Part shown: piece after piece, positions 51,231-60,540 of the stretch
How the letters are laid out: each line of letters begins with the position of its first letter
How positions within the stretch are numbered: the first letter of the stretch is position 1
From: Desulfurococcales archaeon
GTDB taxonomy: Archaea > Thermoproteota > Thermoprotei_A > Sulfolobales > Desulfurococcaceae
Reading direction: 5' to 3'
NCBI GenBank assembly: GCA_015520735.1
Contig: WAPN01000021.1
Coordinates: forward strand, 1 to 64,000
DNA: 64,000 bases
Position numbers and translations under genes: made by a program
Notes under the pieces: generated by a model
Databases searched by the model: none
Seen by the model: only the letters and a program-made list of their open reading frames with translations
What the model was told of the DNA's origin: nothing

Positions 51231-53618
51231 TTAACCAGTTGTCGACTGTTTTACTCCTGAGAAGTCCACCTTATATATGAATATTACCTCATAATATCCC
51301 GGCAACCCCTGATAAGGCTCTGCAATAACCTTATAGGGCTCGAAGTACTTGAACTGCGGCCTGTCGATGAATGATAGTGTCCTTGTCGAAGTAACTGTTA
51401 CCTGGTACTTTATCCCGACCTTCTCGGCGAACAACTGATACTCCGGCGATACTGGTTGGACATTACCTGTATACCATACGAAATAGTAGGTATGGTTCTT
51501 GTCCTCATAGTTGAGATAAAGTATACCGTCCACCATTATCTTATAGATAAGTGGTAGCTTGTTTGGCTCATCGAATCTGGGCGATAGAAACGCTAGGCGC
51601 TGGCTCTGCACAATATAGAGATAGAAGTATTTCGATACATCCTCACGCGCTATTCTCACCATCCAGTAGCTCTTCGGTAAATCGACAAGACCCACAAATG
51701 TTCCGCCTCCAACGATTGGCACGACTGTAATGGTGTTGTTCTTGCCTGGTATGAACCGGAAGACATCGAAGACCAGTATATAGGTCTGGTTCTCAGGCGC
51801 TTTGAGCTCCTTTAGTATCTTGACAGCCTCGGTCTCATTATATGCCGTCAATACTTTTGCTAGTAGAGATATCTGTGTACCATTTAGTGTCGCGCCGTCT
51901 GCGAGGGTTGCTCTATGTGCTCCAACACTTATCCAGTATCCATAGTCCCACCACGCCACTATGAGTGCGTCTCTTGCCGTGTTTTTCTCTAGGAATTTCA
52001 GGGTGTCATACCATGCATTGGTACGAGCATTAACTGGAGCGCCGCCCGCCATTATTGATGGTACCATCCTAATGTGGCTATTGTATGTGACCGCGCCGGC
52101 TGCCGCCAGGTTTATTAGCGCTAGGACGACAAATATGAATGCTATGATCCTTGCCGAGGACTTATGTCTGAAGCTAACTCTTCCCCTCTTACGCTCCATT
52201 ATTTCTTTCCTGCTTGGCAAGAACTTCTGGAAGAGCCAGCCAAGGAAGCACCCCGCAACTGCCAGACCATAGGTAGCGGCTGTGGCCTCGAAATATGTCG
52301 CGTTCATATATGCATAAAATGCTATCAAGAAAGCCAGTGCCAGATAGACTCTGTCTGCACGGCCCTTATATATAAGATAGAAAGCACCGATTACTGCAAG
52401 GATCAGTGGTGACACGAAGAACAAGGCATAGATACCGGTACCCCAAGCAGTGAGAAGGCCGGTCAATCCCTTTGCAACTAGTGCTGGCTGTTGCTCCGCA
52501 ACGCTCTCGACGAGCGGAGATACATGTACGAACCGCAGACCCAGTGCCCATGCGAGCCTACCACTGACGGGTATTATGCCTTTAACCGCTAATACTACAC
52601 CAGCTATTACAGCGAAGAATAATATTAGGAAGTAACGTGCTGGCGTCAGTATTTTCTTCTTGAAGTACTTGCTATTACCGAGCACATAGTATATGATGGG
52701 AAGAAACAGAGATGCTAGAGCCAGTACGCCTATACCCTTGAGATTGAATCTCGGAAAGAAACCTAGAGCTTCGGGTATAGTGGGCGCAGCAAAAGATAGA
52801 ATGAGAGCCAAGAATATGAGCGCTATATTATATTTAAGGAACCTCGGTGTTATCTCCTTCGGAGCGAACAAGGGGTAGAGGATCATGAAGACTATTAGGC
52901 CTATCCATACATAGAGGAACCCGCCCCAGAACCAGCCGACAGACGCCATACTGAGAGAAGCTAATATGAGATACATTATCTTTTTCTTTACATCAACGTC
53001 TTTACGCTTATATGTCTTCATCAGTCTCGAGTAGAAGTATATAAACAAGAAGACCATGGCCATTGCAACGCCTTCCTTCTCCACGAACCCCACAATCGTC
53101 CTATCACTTGCCGCTGGAACCAAAGCATAGAGGAGGACCGCCACGAGCCCAGCTATGCTACTCTCATCCATGATTTCTCTTACAGCGAAGAATAATGTTA
53201 TGAATGTAAATCCGGCAAATACTAGTGGTTGTAGCGCAACCCATGCTTTGATCGTGATCCCTAGGGCGCCAACAACATAGTATGTTAGTGCTGTCCATAT
53301 CGGTATGCCCGGATATGCAGATAACAGGAAATTCCTTCCCCATGGATACCAGAACAGATGAGTGGCTGGATTAGAGGGGGTCAGCGTGTACCAGCTCAGC
53401 AGACCATGATAATACGTGTAGTTAGTCTGCCAGTACTCGATCCATGGGTCGTTAGCGTGGAGCTCTAGACCCCATTTGATCGCCGGTAATGCGCGCAGGT
53501 ATATCCCTATTCCGGCGAAAACCGTAAGGAACACTGCGGTCAGGATTTTTGAAAGACCGGGCCTTTTATCCAGAGCTTCATAGATCTTGGTAATGATCTT
53601 TTCGAATTCCTGCGACAT
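51231..53618 (-). CDS. aglB: Oligosaccharyltransferase catalytic subunit AglB/STT3
   Basis: 795 residues. About 13 transmembrane helices with the first external loop ELHANDPWIEYW (catalytic Asp of the DxD type), then a large extracellular domain with IVAWWDYGYWISVGAHR, the WWDYG sequon-binding motif. It moves lipid-linked glycan to Asn in N-x-S/T of S-layer and other secreted proteins. The start at ATG 53618 has GGGGGAAAAGA; the frame extends to 53747 without membrane or conserved features. AglH-like transferase at 19142 starts the same pathway. Confidence 0.92.
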   Translation of the reverse strand: MSQEFEKIITKIYEALDKRPGLSKILTAVFLTVFAGIGIYLRALPAIKWGLELHANDPWIEYWQTNYTYYHGLLSWYTLTPSNPATHLFWYPWGRNFLLSAYPGIPIWTALTYYVVGALGITIKAWVALQPLVFAGFTFITLFFAVREIMDESSIAGLVAVLLYALVPAASDRTIVGFVEKEGVAMAMVFLFIYFYSRLMKTYKRKDVDVKKKIMYLILASLSMASVGWFWGGFLYVWIGLIVFMILYPLFAPKEITPRFLKYNIALIFLALILSFAAPTIPEALGFFPRFNLKGIGVLALASLFLPIIYYVLGNSKYFKKKILTPARYFLILFFAVIAGVVLAVKGIIPVSGRLAWALGLRFVHVSPLVESVAEQQPALVAKGLTGLLTAWGTGIYALFFVSPLILAVIGAFYLIYKGRADRVYLALAFLIAFYAYMNATYFEATAATYGLAVAGCFLGWLFQKFLPSRKEIMERKRGRVSFRHKSSARIIAFIFVVLALINLAAAGAVTYNSHIRMVPSIMAGGAPVNARTNAWYDTLKFLEKNTARDALIVAWWDYGYWISVGAHRATLADGATLNGTQISLLAKVLTAYNETEAVKILKELKAPENQTYILVFDVFRFIPGKNNTITVVPIVGGGTFVGLVDLPKSYWMVRIAREDVSKYFYLYIVQSQRLAFLSPRFDEPNKLPLIYKIMVDGILYLNYEDKNHTYYFVWYTGNVQPVSPEYQLFAEKVGIKYQVTVTSTRTLSFIDRPQFKYFEPYKVIAEPYQGLPGYYEVIFIYKVDFSGVKQSTTG

Positions 53619-53765
53619 TCTTTTCCCCCATAAGCCAAAGTGGTAAGCAAACTTGTAAACATTGCAGGGTTTATCTCTGGGTTTCAAGGGTATGTCTGAT
53701 AGAATATAAAAATATTGTATGGTATTATCCTGATCACATCCTATCAATGTGTTTGGACCGGTGTC

Positions 53766-54710
53766 TCAAGGTATTAGGAGCGCGAGTATGGCTTTCTGTA
53801 CATGTTTCCTGTTCTCTGCCTGATCCCATACCACGCTCCACTTACCATCAATCACTTCATCGGTTACTTCTTGTCCCCTATGCGCTGGCAGGCAGTGCAT
53901 GAATATGGCATCTGGCTTTGCATAGCTCATGAGCTCCTTGTTAACCTGATATGGCCTTAGATCACGTATCTTCTTCTCCTTGATCGATTCTTGACCCATA
54001 CTAACCCAAACATCAGTATATATGACATCAGCTCCCTTGACGGCTTCGACAGGATCCCTTATGATCTCGTATTCACCACCGTTAAGTGTTGCTGTCTCTT
54101 CGAACATCTTCACTACTTTCGGATCGGGATCGTATCCCTCGGGACTAGCTATTATTATCTTGCCGCCTAGGATACCTATTCCCAGCATGAGGCTATGCAA
54201 GACATTGTCTCTCCCATCACCAACGAACACTATTTTGAGCTTCTTGAGATCTCCGCCTTTCTTCTCCATAATAGTGTAGATATCGGTCAATGCCTGTGCA
54301 GGGTGGAGCAGATCGCTAAGACCGTTGATCACAGGGACACGGCTATACTGCGCTAGCTTGACGAGTTTTTCGTGCTCGTATACGCGAGCCATTATGCCGT
54401 CCACGTATCGTGATAAGACTCTCGCGGTGTCTTCGATCGTTTCTCCTCTGCCTAATTGTAGGTCTCTCCAATTCAGGTATAAGGAGTCGCCGCCTAGTTC
54501 AAGCATCGCTGTTTCGAAGCTTACTCTTGTACGGGTGCTGGGTTTTTCGAAAAGGAGTGCTAGATGCCTCCCTCTTAGTATCGGTATGATCCTTTCCCCG
54601 GCCAGGTATCTCTCTTTAAGTATTCTCGCAGTATCTAGCATGAATTCTAGTTCCTCGCGTGTAAAATCAGCTAGTGTCAAGAAGTGTCTACCTTTCAGGC
54701 TCGTGACCAT
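53766..54710 (-). CDS. argF: Ornithine carbamoyltransferase
   Basis: 314 residues. Carbamoyl-phosphate site FEKPSTRTRVSFE, ornithine-side HPAQALTDIYTIME, FVGDGRDNVLHSL and the C-terminal MHCLPAHRGQEVTDEV are all intact. It carbamoylates ornithine to citrulline in arginine synthesis, or runs backward in arginine fermentation. ATG 54710 fits GGTGG five bases upstream. It is the third gene in a minus-strand row after a coiled-coil protein and an MFS transporter; a carbamate kinase is 6 kb away but no arginine deiminase is seen. Confidence 0.92.
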   Translation of the reverse strand: MVTSLKGRHFLTLADFTREELEFMLDTARILKERYLAGERIIPILRGRHLALLFEKPSTRTRVSFETAMLELGGDSLYLNWRDLQLGRGETIEDTARVLSRYVDGIMARVYEHEKLVKLAQYSRVPVINGLSDLLHPAQALTDIYTIMEKKGGDLKKLKIVFVGDGRDNVLHSLMLGIGILGGKIIIASPEGYDPDPKVVKMFEETATLNGGEYEIIRDPVEAVKGADVIYTDVWVSMGQESIKEKKIRDLRPYQVNKELMSYAKPDAIFMHCLPAHRGQEVTDEVIDGKWSVVWDQAENRKHVQKAILALLIP

Positions 54711-54744
54711 TAGTACCACCTATTCAATTATTAATGGCAACCAT

Positions 54745-55938
54745 CTAGTTAAGAATTGAGCGCTGGGACATTATCGAGAATAAAGCCGCCGTAGCGAATC
54801 CGATTAATGCTGTTAGTGACATGTAGGTGAACGCTATAGTAGCTCCATATATCTGATACAGTTTTCCGAGAATAGTATTCCCCACCAGATACGCTAAACC
54901 ATATATTCCATGCATGTATCCGTAACCAGTCCCACGTGTCTCAACTGGTAGAAGAAGGCCGGTGATTATACGTCTAAGTGTGTCGTTGAAAGCCATGTAT
55001 AGTCCGAGCATGATGAATGATATTATTGCCACTGGGGGAGACTGTATTACTGCTAGGATTACTCCCGTCACGAATGTAAGGATGAAAACTATTGGATAAA
55101 GATACCTTCTTCTAGTGCCCATCTTGTCACTGATAATTCCCACTGGATAAGCGGTTAAGGCATACACTGTGTTAGAGATCATCAGGAAGAACAAACTATA
55201 TTCCTTGGTCCAGCCTAGCTCCACCGATCTAACTAGAAGGAATGCTTGGCCGAAACCCGATAATCCAGACATCCCTACGGATAGTAGGAAGAACCAATAT
55301 TCTCTTGACGGTCTACCAGTAGTAACTGTCTTTGGATTCTTCCTCTCTTCGCTTCGTAGACATAATTTCTTCTCTGAAACAATCGTTGCTATGAGAAGGA
55401 CCGCTAAAATTCCTGGGACGAGGCTCAATATGAAGATCCCACTGAATCCTAGGAATGGCAGTATAAAGAATGCAAGTAAAGGACCTATTATAGCGCCCAC
55501 TGTATCAAGGCTCCGATGCAACCCAAAGGCTTTACCTCTATATTTTGGGGATGTGCTAAAAGATAATAATGCGTCGCGCGGGGATGTCCTAATCCCTTTC
55601 CCAACGCGATCAATAGCTCTTATGAGGGCTATGATCGGCCAAGAACTTGTAGAGGCGAAAAAAGGCTTGGAAACTGATGATATTAAATAACCTGTTGTCG
55701 CGAGTAACTTGTACTTCCCAATATGATCAGCCAGTTTTCCGCTTATAAGTCTCATCAAGCTATCAAGAAATCCTCCTAGACCTTCTACAAAACCTATTAT
55801 ATCTCTACCGTATCCAAGTGATAAGATATAGAAAGGAAGAACTGCATAGACGGACTCGCTACTAATATCGGTTAATAGGCTTGTAACGCTAAGGGCATAG
55901 ACATTTCTACGGTTGAAGCATTCCTCTTCGCTACTCAT
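54745..55938 (-). CDS. Major facilitator superfamily transporter
   Basis: 397 residues, 12 predicted helices. The loop 2-3 motif GKLADHIGKYKLL and its repeat-two counterpart GIISDKMGTRRRYL are typical MFS signatures; VGKGIRTSPRDALL in helix 4-5 is of the bacterial/archaeal drug or metabolite exporter group. It overlaps the coiled-coil gene upstream by eight bases and lies 34 bases before argF. Placement between them suggests transport of an amino acid or related compound; the substrate is unknown. Confidence 0.85.
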   Translation of the reverse strand: MSSEEECFNRRNVYALSVTSLLTDISSESVYAVLPFYILSLGYGRDIIGFVEGLGGFLDSLMRLISGKLADHIGKYKLLATTGYLISSVSKPFFASTSSWPIIALIRAIDRVGKGIRTSPRDALLSFSTSPKYRGKAFGLHRSLDTVGAIIGPLLAFFILPFLGFSGIFILSLVPGILAVLLIATIVSEKKLCLRSEERKNPKTVTTGRPSREYWFFLLSVGMSGLSGFGQAFLLVRSVELGWTKEYSLFFLMISNTVYALTAYPVGIISDKMGTRRRYLYPIVFILTFVTGVILAVIQSPPVAIISFIMLGLYMAFNDTLRRIITGLLLPVETRGTGYGYMHGIYGLAYLVGNTILGKLYQIYGATIAFTYMSLTALIGFATAALFSIMSQRSILN

Positions 55939-57421
55939 AGAGCTTCCCTATGAACTTTTCTATTTTTGTCTCGATATCCTTGTTAAGGCCATATTTGTTT
56001 AACAAGTGATAGAGGATTTGTTTGGCCTTCTGCTGCTCGACAAGGTCATTCATCCTATAAATGAGTGCCTTATCTTTATCGGTATGAACCATCTTTATAA
56101 GATCCTTTTTAATGTTCTCGATAATCTTATCAATATCCTTAATTCTGTAAATACTGATCTTACTATTATCAATGACAACATCATATGGAGGAATGAACCA
56201 GATATTCTTCTCATCAGAAGCGATAATAATAGTCAGATAATACAGTGATTCTCCCAAAGCAGGACTACGTATCATCGCATCCTCATAGATCCGACGGAAG
56301 CCGGCAAGCTTAGATGCTATGTAATCTATGTATTTCTCAACATCCTTGAACATTGTGTATACACGGTTGACTTTACCATTCATCTCACGCTCTATACTAC
56401 TTTTTTCTTTTACAAGAACCTGTAGCTTGTTTCTCTCTTTTGTTATAAGGCTATAGTATTTCTTCTTAACAAGATCGATCTCTGATTCGGCCTCTCGCCT
56501 CAGCTCCTCTATCTCATGGAGAATGAGTTTTCTTTCTCTTTCAAGTTTTTTCAGCTCTTCTCTTAGGAGTTCTTCTTTATCGGAATATGTCGGGTCAGCG
56601 ATCTTCTTTTTGATCTCAGTCAGTTCCCGTTGGATCTGAGTGCTCCTGAACAATAGTTTTTCTATCTTGTAATGATAGTTTTCTTGAATATGTTTCATCT
56701 CATTGTTCATCTTCATACTAAAGTTCTGGATATTTGAATCAACAATCTTCCTCGTCTCCTCGAGACTTAGCTCTAATTCGCCGAAACGCTCGTTGTAATA
56801 TTTCGTTATACTTGTTATCCATTCCTTATACTTCCTGAATAGTAGTGAGTGAGCCTGCTGAGTCAAAGACATCAGGTTTTCTAGCGAAGTGATGCTTCTC
56901 ATATAAATGTATTTTGTGCTCCGATACCCTTCGTCATGTTCGAGCATCAGACCTGCAAGACCAGTCGTCGTGGCAATGGAGAACAAATACTCCAAAGTAT
57001 TTTTGACGCCTCCTGTTATGAGGCCAGGCACTTCTTGGTACTCAATATCACTATATTTTCCCGCATAGATCTCCGTTGCAAGGCGCCTAACTATCTTTAA
57101 TCCTCTTATGAAATCATGTGTGGATGAAGCATCTATCTCCTCGACGGATTTAAGCAGGAGCGTTATTGGTGGAGACCATAGAGGCATCTTGGTCTTCTTA
57201 AGCGTATACGCATCAACCAGTATTCCTTTCTCATCGAATACTTCTAGAAAAGCTATAGGATAATATGCTAGGACTATTTGCCTAGGTATTCTTTTTTTCT
57301 TCAAGTAGTCGATGAATAAATGAATAAACAAGTAATCTGGATAACCAATTCTCTCGCACGGGTTTCCAGGGCTATGTATGCATAGCCCTACAATACTTCT
57401 AGGGGGACGTAAAATCCTCAT
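55931..57421 (-). CDS. Coiled-coil protein of unknown function
   Basis: About 496 residues (start ATG 57421 or GTG 57430). The N-terminal 170 residues are globular (SIVGLCIHSPGN, QIVLAYYPIAFLEVFDEKGILVD, FIRGLKIVRRLATEIY). Residues about 195-380 form a long coiled coil rich in Lys, Glu and Leu. The C-terminal 110 residues are again globular (SLYYLTIIIAS, NIWFIPPYDVVID). I do not recognise the family. The domain order resembles scaffolds or SMC-like accessory proteins without an ATPase. It is translationally coupled to the MFS gene. Confidence 0.6.
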   Translation of the reverse strand: MRILRPPRSIVGLCIHSPGNPCERIGYPDYLFIHLFIDYLKKKRIPRQIVLAYYPIAFLEVFDEKGILVDAYTLKKTKMPLWSPPITLLLKSVEEIDASSTHDFIRGLKIVRRLATEIYAGKYSDIEYQEVPGLITGGVKNTLEYLFSIATTTGLAGLMLEHDEGYRSTKYIYMRSITSLENLMSLTQQAHSLLFRKYKEWITSITKYYNERFGELELSLEETRKIVDSNIQNFSMKMNNEMKHIQENYHYKIEKLLFRSTQIQRELTEIKKKIADPTYSDKEELLREELKKLERERKLILHEIEELRREAESEIDLVKKKYYSLITKERNKLQVLVKEKSSIEREMNGKVNRVYTMFKDVEKYIDYIASKLAGFRRIYEDAMIRSPALGESLYYLTIIIASDEKNIWFIPPYDVVIDNSKISIYRIKDIDKIIENIKKDLIKMVHTDKDKALIYRMNDLVEQQKAKQILYHLLNKYGLNKDIETKIEKFIGKLYE

Positions 57422-57526
57422 AGCGATCACTGGCTCCAGTATCTGGGCCTAACCTAAATTATCTCTATACACTATATAGATTCCTCACTAACGCCTATTA
57501 TCAAAGACTAGTACGGAGAGAAATAC

Positions 57527-57537
57527 AATTTATATCT
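57527..57537 (+). promoter_or_regulatory. TATA-type promoter of the YgeW-like gene
   Basis: AATTTATATCT, about 54 bases before the ATG at 57591, with purine-rich sequence (GGAGAGAAA) just upstream as a BRE-like element. The ribosome site GGGGAAGGCAGG precedes the ATG. This suggests strong expression. Confidence 0.5.
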
Positions 57538-57590
57538 AAGCAAAGACTAGACAATAGACAAGAACAATAAATCTGGTTGGGGAAGGCAGG

Positions 57591-58661
57591 ATGAGTGAAC
57601 CATGGTATGTAGGTTATCTTGAAGGCAAGCACTGGCTCTCCAACACAGAATACGATATCGATACAATCTTCAAAGTACTAGAAGCAGCTAAGGACTTGAA
57701 AGAAAAGTTCCATCAAAAAATTGAGACAAAATACCTGCCAGGCAAGGTCCTATACCTAATATTCTACAATAAGAGCCTTAGAACAAGGAATAGCTTCCAG
57801 ACCGGAATCTACCAGCTAGGCGGTATGGGTATCTTCATATCGCCCCACGACGTTTACACGCCCACACTACCAGAAGATATGGTGCCCTATCAGACCGAGG
57901 CCATCCGCGATGTCTCCCGTGTCCTAAGCAGATACGGTGATGGAATCGCCATCAGAATCTATGGTGACCCGGCCAAGTGGATCATTGGCCGTGGACATAG
58001 GATCATACAGGAGTTCGCCAAGTGGGCAAACGTACCAGTCCTCAACATGGAGGACGACGTCTACCACCCATTCCAGGCTCTAGCAGACGCCCAGGCAGCT
58101 CTCGAGGCTCTGGGCTGGCCTAAGGACCTAAGAGGAAAGAAGTTCGTAGTCAGCTACGCCTATAGCGGAGGACTAAAGCCTCTGGCAGTACCCCAGAGCG
58201 TGGCGCTCATCGCCGCGATGCTAGGAGCTGACGTATACATTGCCCACCCACCAGGCTTCGAGCTACTCGACGACGTGATTGAGAAGGTGAAGAAGTATAC
58301 TGAGCACTGGGGTGCGGAGTTCAAGATAACACACGATATGGACGAGGCATTCGAAGGCGCCACCTTCGTCTATCCGAAGGCATGGAGCCCGAAGGGCTTC
58401 TTCCCACCGTTCAACAGCACTGTAGACAAAGAGGGCGCAAAGGAGTATCAGGCCAAGTTCAAGGACTGGATTGTGACTATGGAGAGACTGGAGAAGGCCG
58501 GCAAACCATATTATATGCACTGCGGACCAGCAGATCGCGGACAGGAGGTAACTGACGAAGTACTAGATAGCTACGAAAAGAGCCTCTACTTCGAGGAAGC
58601 CGAGAACCGTCTACACGTCCAGAAGGCCGTAATGGCCATGGTAATGGGAAGCAAAGCCTAA
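57591..58661 (+). CDS. YgeW-like knotted carbamoyltransferase
   Basis: 356 residues. Carbamoyl-phosphate loop KSLRTRNSF (61-69, in place of STRTR), second-substrate DVYHPFQALAD (157-166), the proline-rich PLAVPQSV (197-204) and FVYPKAWSP (259-267), which are features of the knotted YgeW/acetylornithine-type transferases and not of OTC. HCGPADRGQEVTDEV (310-324) has Gly where OTC has Leu (HCLP), while the end ENRLHVQKA is OTC-like. Bacterial YgeW belongs to anaerobic purine degradation with SsnA and carbamate kinase, both encoded just downstream. Likely releases carbamoyl phosphate; the amino substrate is unknown. Confidence 0.75.
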   Translation: MSEPWYVGYLEGKHWLSNTEYDIDTIFKVLEAAKDLKEKFHQKIETKYLPGKVLYLIFYNKSLRTRNSFQTGIYQLGGMGIFISPHDVYTPTLPEDMVPYQTEAIRDVSRVLSRYGDGIAIRIYGDPAKWIIGRGHRIIQEFAKWANVPVLNMEDDVYHPFQALADAQAALEALGWPKDLRGKKFVVSYAYSGGLKPLAVPQSVALIAAMLGADVYIAHPPGFELLDDVIEKVKKYTEHWGAEFKITHDMDEAFEGATFVYPKAWSPKGFFPPFNSTVDKEGAKEYQAKFKDWIVTMERLEKAGKPYYMHCGPADRGQEVTDEVLDSYEKSLYFEEAENRLHVQKAVMAMVMGSKA

Positions 58662-58683
58662 GCTTTTATCCGCATACTCTAAA

Positions 58684-58715
58684 ACTCTTTTTTCTTTACT
58701 CTCTTCTCTCCCTTA
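58684..58715 (+). terminator. Pyrimidine-rich terminator after the YgeW-like gene
   Basis: CTCTTTTTTCTTTACTCTC and the following pyrimidine tract, about 25-55 bases after the stop codon. Archaeal termination typically occurs in such T-rich runs without a required hairpin. Confidence 0.4.
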
Positions 58716-58731
58716 TCATTGGGGAGAACAT

Positions 58732-59679
58732 GTGCGGGGAGATAAGCATCACATCGTGGATGTTTCGGTAAAGGACGATACAATTGTTATTAGAGGCATT
58801 GATTATGCCTTAAACTTATACCACTCATATTTGCTCCCGCTTTTCAAACTGGACTATAGGGATGAAAAACTCATATTTACAAAAATAACTGGTGTTTGTA
58901 AAGGCATCATATGTAATTACAACAAAGAAAAACTAGAACTAATTTGTAGAATGCCAAACGAATGTGATTTAGGAGATATATTTTCATTATTGGGCATGAA
59001 ATCCTACAAAAGATGTTGGATTAACCCTCGTATTGTGAACAGAATAGTCGGATATATTACACCAGATTGTATCAGAAGAATAAGTATTCCTTCATTACCA
59101 GACGATAAAAAATTCATAATTGCAGCAATAATCCTTAGTATGAATACAGATTACTATGTCAATACACTGAGATGGATGAAAGAATTCATTAGATACAATC
59201 GTATTAGTTCCAGATCATATCAGGTGAAACTATTCAATAGACTTATAGCTCATCTTGACAAGATCCTCGATAAAGCAAATGATCCCGTAGAAGAAGCCGT
59301 CGAACTACTCTCACTAGACGGGGTAGGAGTCAAGACCGCCCATGCCTATCTACTGCATACATATGGATTAACTGATTATGCACCCGTAGATAGGTATTTC
59401 ATGAGATTTCTTAATATAATAGGCGTTAGTGGTAGAGTGCCAAACAAGAAGCAATGCTTAAGGTCAGGATTGGATTGCAAATCCTGTCCATACAGTACTA
59501 GCTGCATCTACGCCTTAGCGAAGAGAAAACTTGGAAGCTTGACCGGCGTTATACAATCACTCATATACTGCCTGCTCAGGACAGGAAACAAGAGAAAAAA
59601 CAGTACGGTAGAGGCAATATTGATACGGTCCTCACATATTCTAGAACAACATGATTCTTGCATGAGGAATGAGCTATGA
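58732..59679 (+). CDS. HhH-GPD DNA glycosylase with Fe-S cluster (endonuclease III-like)
   Basis: 315 residues, GTG start. The HhH-GPD core is LLSLDGVGVKTAHAYLLHTYGLTDYAPVDRY: Lys in GVGVKTA would give a bifunctional lyase and Asp in PVDRY is the catalytic aspartate. CLRSGLDCKSCPYSTSC carries the four cysteines of an EndoIII/MutY-type [4Fe-4S] cluster. The N-terminal 110 residues look like an 8-oxoguanine-glycosylase-type beta domain. It is AT-rich relative to its neighbours and overlaps the radical SAM gene by four bases. Target lesion unknown. Confidence 0.75.
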   Translation: MRGDKHHIVDVSVKDDTIVIRGIDYALNLYHSYLLPLFKLDYRDEKLIFTKITGVCKGIICNYNKEKLELICRMPNECDLGDIFSLLGMKSYKRCWINPRIVNRIVGYITPDCIRRISIPSLPDDKKFIIAAIILSMNTDYYVNTLRWMKEFIRYNRISSRSYQVKLFNRLIAHLDKILDKANDPVEEAVELLSLDGVGVKTAHAYLLHTYGLTDYAPVDRYFMRFLNIIGVSGRVPNKKQCLRSGLDCKSCPYSTSCIYALAKRKLGSLTGVIQSLIYCLLRTGNKRKNSTVEAILIRSSHILEQHDSCMRNEL

Positions 59680-60455
59680 CAGGGTTCGATCCGTTCATGC
59701 TTGCCGAGAAGGTTAGAGAAAAAATTGTGCAAGCAAGGAACGGCGCAGAGTATAGGATGTACTATAGGTTCCGTGGGGGCAAATGGTATGGAGGTATAGC
59801 GACAGGCGATGTCGTAGGATGTAATCTTAGATGCAAGTTCTGCTGGTCTTGGAGGTACAGCCATGGATACAAGAATGGCGAATTCTATAATGCACAACAG
59901 GTTTTCCGCAGATTAACCGATATCGCTTCTAGAAGAGGATATAAGTATCTACGTCTAAGCGGCGGCGAACCGACACTTTCACAGAATCATCTATTACAAC
60001 TACTTGATCTAGTCGACGAAACCGATTACCTATTTATTCTAGAGACAAATGGTCTCCTCATAGGCCGTGACAAGAAGTTTGCGGAAAAACTGGCGATCCA
60101 CAAATCGGTTATTGTAAGAGTATCGTTTAAAGGTGCTTCACCCGATGAGTTCGAGAGGCTGACAGGTGCTTCGAAGAAATTTTATGATTATCAGTTCAAA
60201 GCCCTCGAAAATCTTATCGACGCGGGCCTTGAGCCCGGTGAGAGGGTGTACCCGGCAATAATGCTTAGCTTCTCAGAGCCTGACAACATTAAATGGTTCG
60301 TCGAGAGACTTAAATCAATAGATCCTGCCCTTCCAGAATCAATAGATCCTGAATACGTTATCCTTTACCCGCACGTCGTAGAGCTTATGAAGAGATACGG
60401 GTTAAAGCCTAAGAAAGCATTTAGGCCAAACGGATTACCAGGATTTATTATCTAG
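59676..60455 (+). CDS. Radical SAM protein coupled to a DNA glycosylase
   Basis: 259 residues. GDVVGCNLRCKFCWSWRYS is the cluster motif (Cys-x3-Cys-x2-Cys), preceded by YYRFRGGKWYGGIATG, an unusual N-terminal strand. LRLSGGEPTLS is the SAM-binding GGEP and FILETNGLLIG the next strand; VIVRVSFKGASPDEFERLTG continues the barrel. No SPASM or TRAM domain. ATGA overlap with the glycosylase gene implies a shared function, perhaps activating or modifying a glycyl-radical partner or a nucleic-acid base; I cannot choose. Confidence 0.7.
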   Translation: MTGFDPFMLAEKVREKIVQARNGAEYRMYYRFRGGKWYGGIATGDVVGCNLRCKFCWSWRYSHGYKNGEFYNAQQVFRRLTDIASRRGYKYLRLSGGEPTLSQNHLLQLLDLVDETDYLFILETNGLLIGRDKKFAEKLAIHKSVIVRVSFKGASPDEFERLTGASKKFYDYQFKALENLIDAGLEPGERVYPAIMLSFSEPDNIKWFVERLKSIDPALPESIDPEYVILYPHVVELMKRYGLKPKKAFRPNGLPGFII

Positions 60456-60540
60456 ACTTTCCTACCACATTAGGATTTTTTAACCATATTATCTTGAAAA
60501 GAAAAGATATACTAGCAAAAACGCTGAGAAGGTGTATCAA

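Noticed and set aside
53619-53747. 43-residue N-terminal extension of AglB
   Set aside because: No membrane segment or conserved feature, and the ATG at 53618 has a strong GGGGG site.
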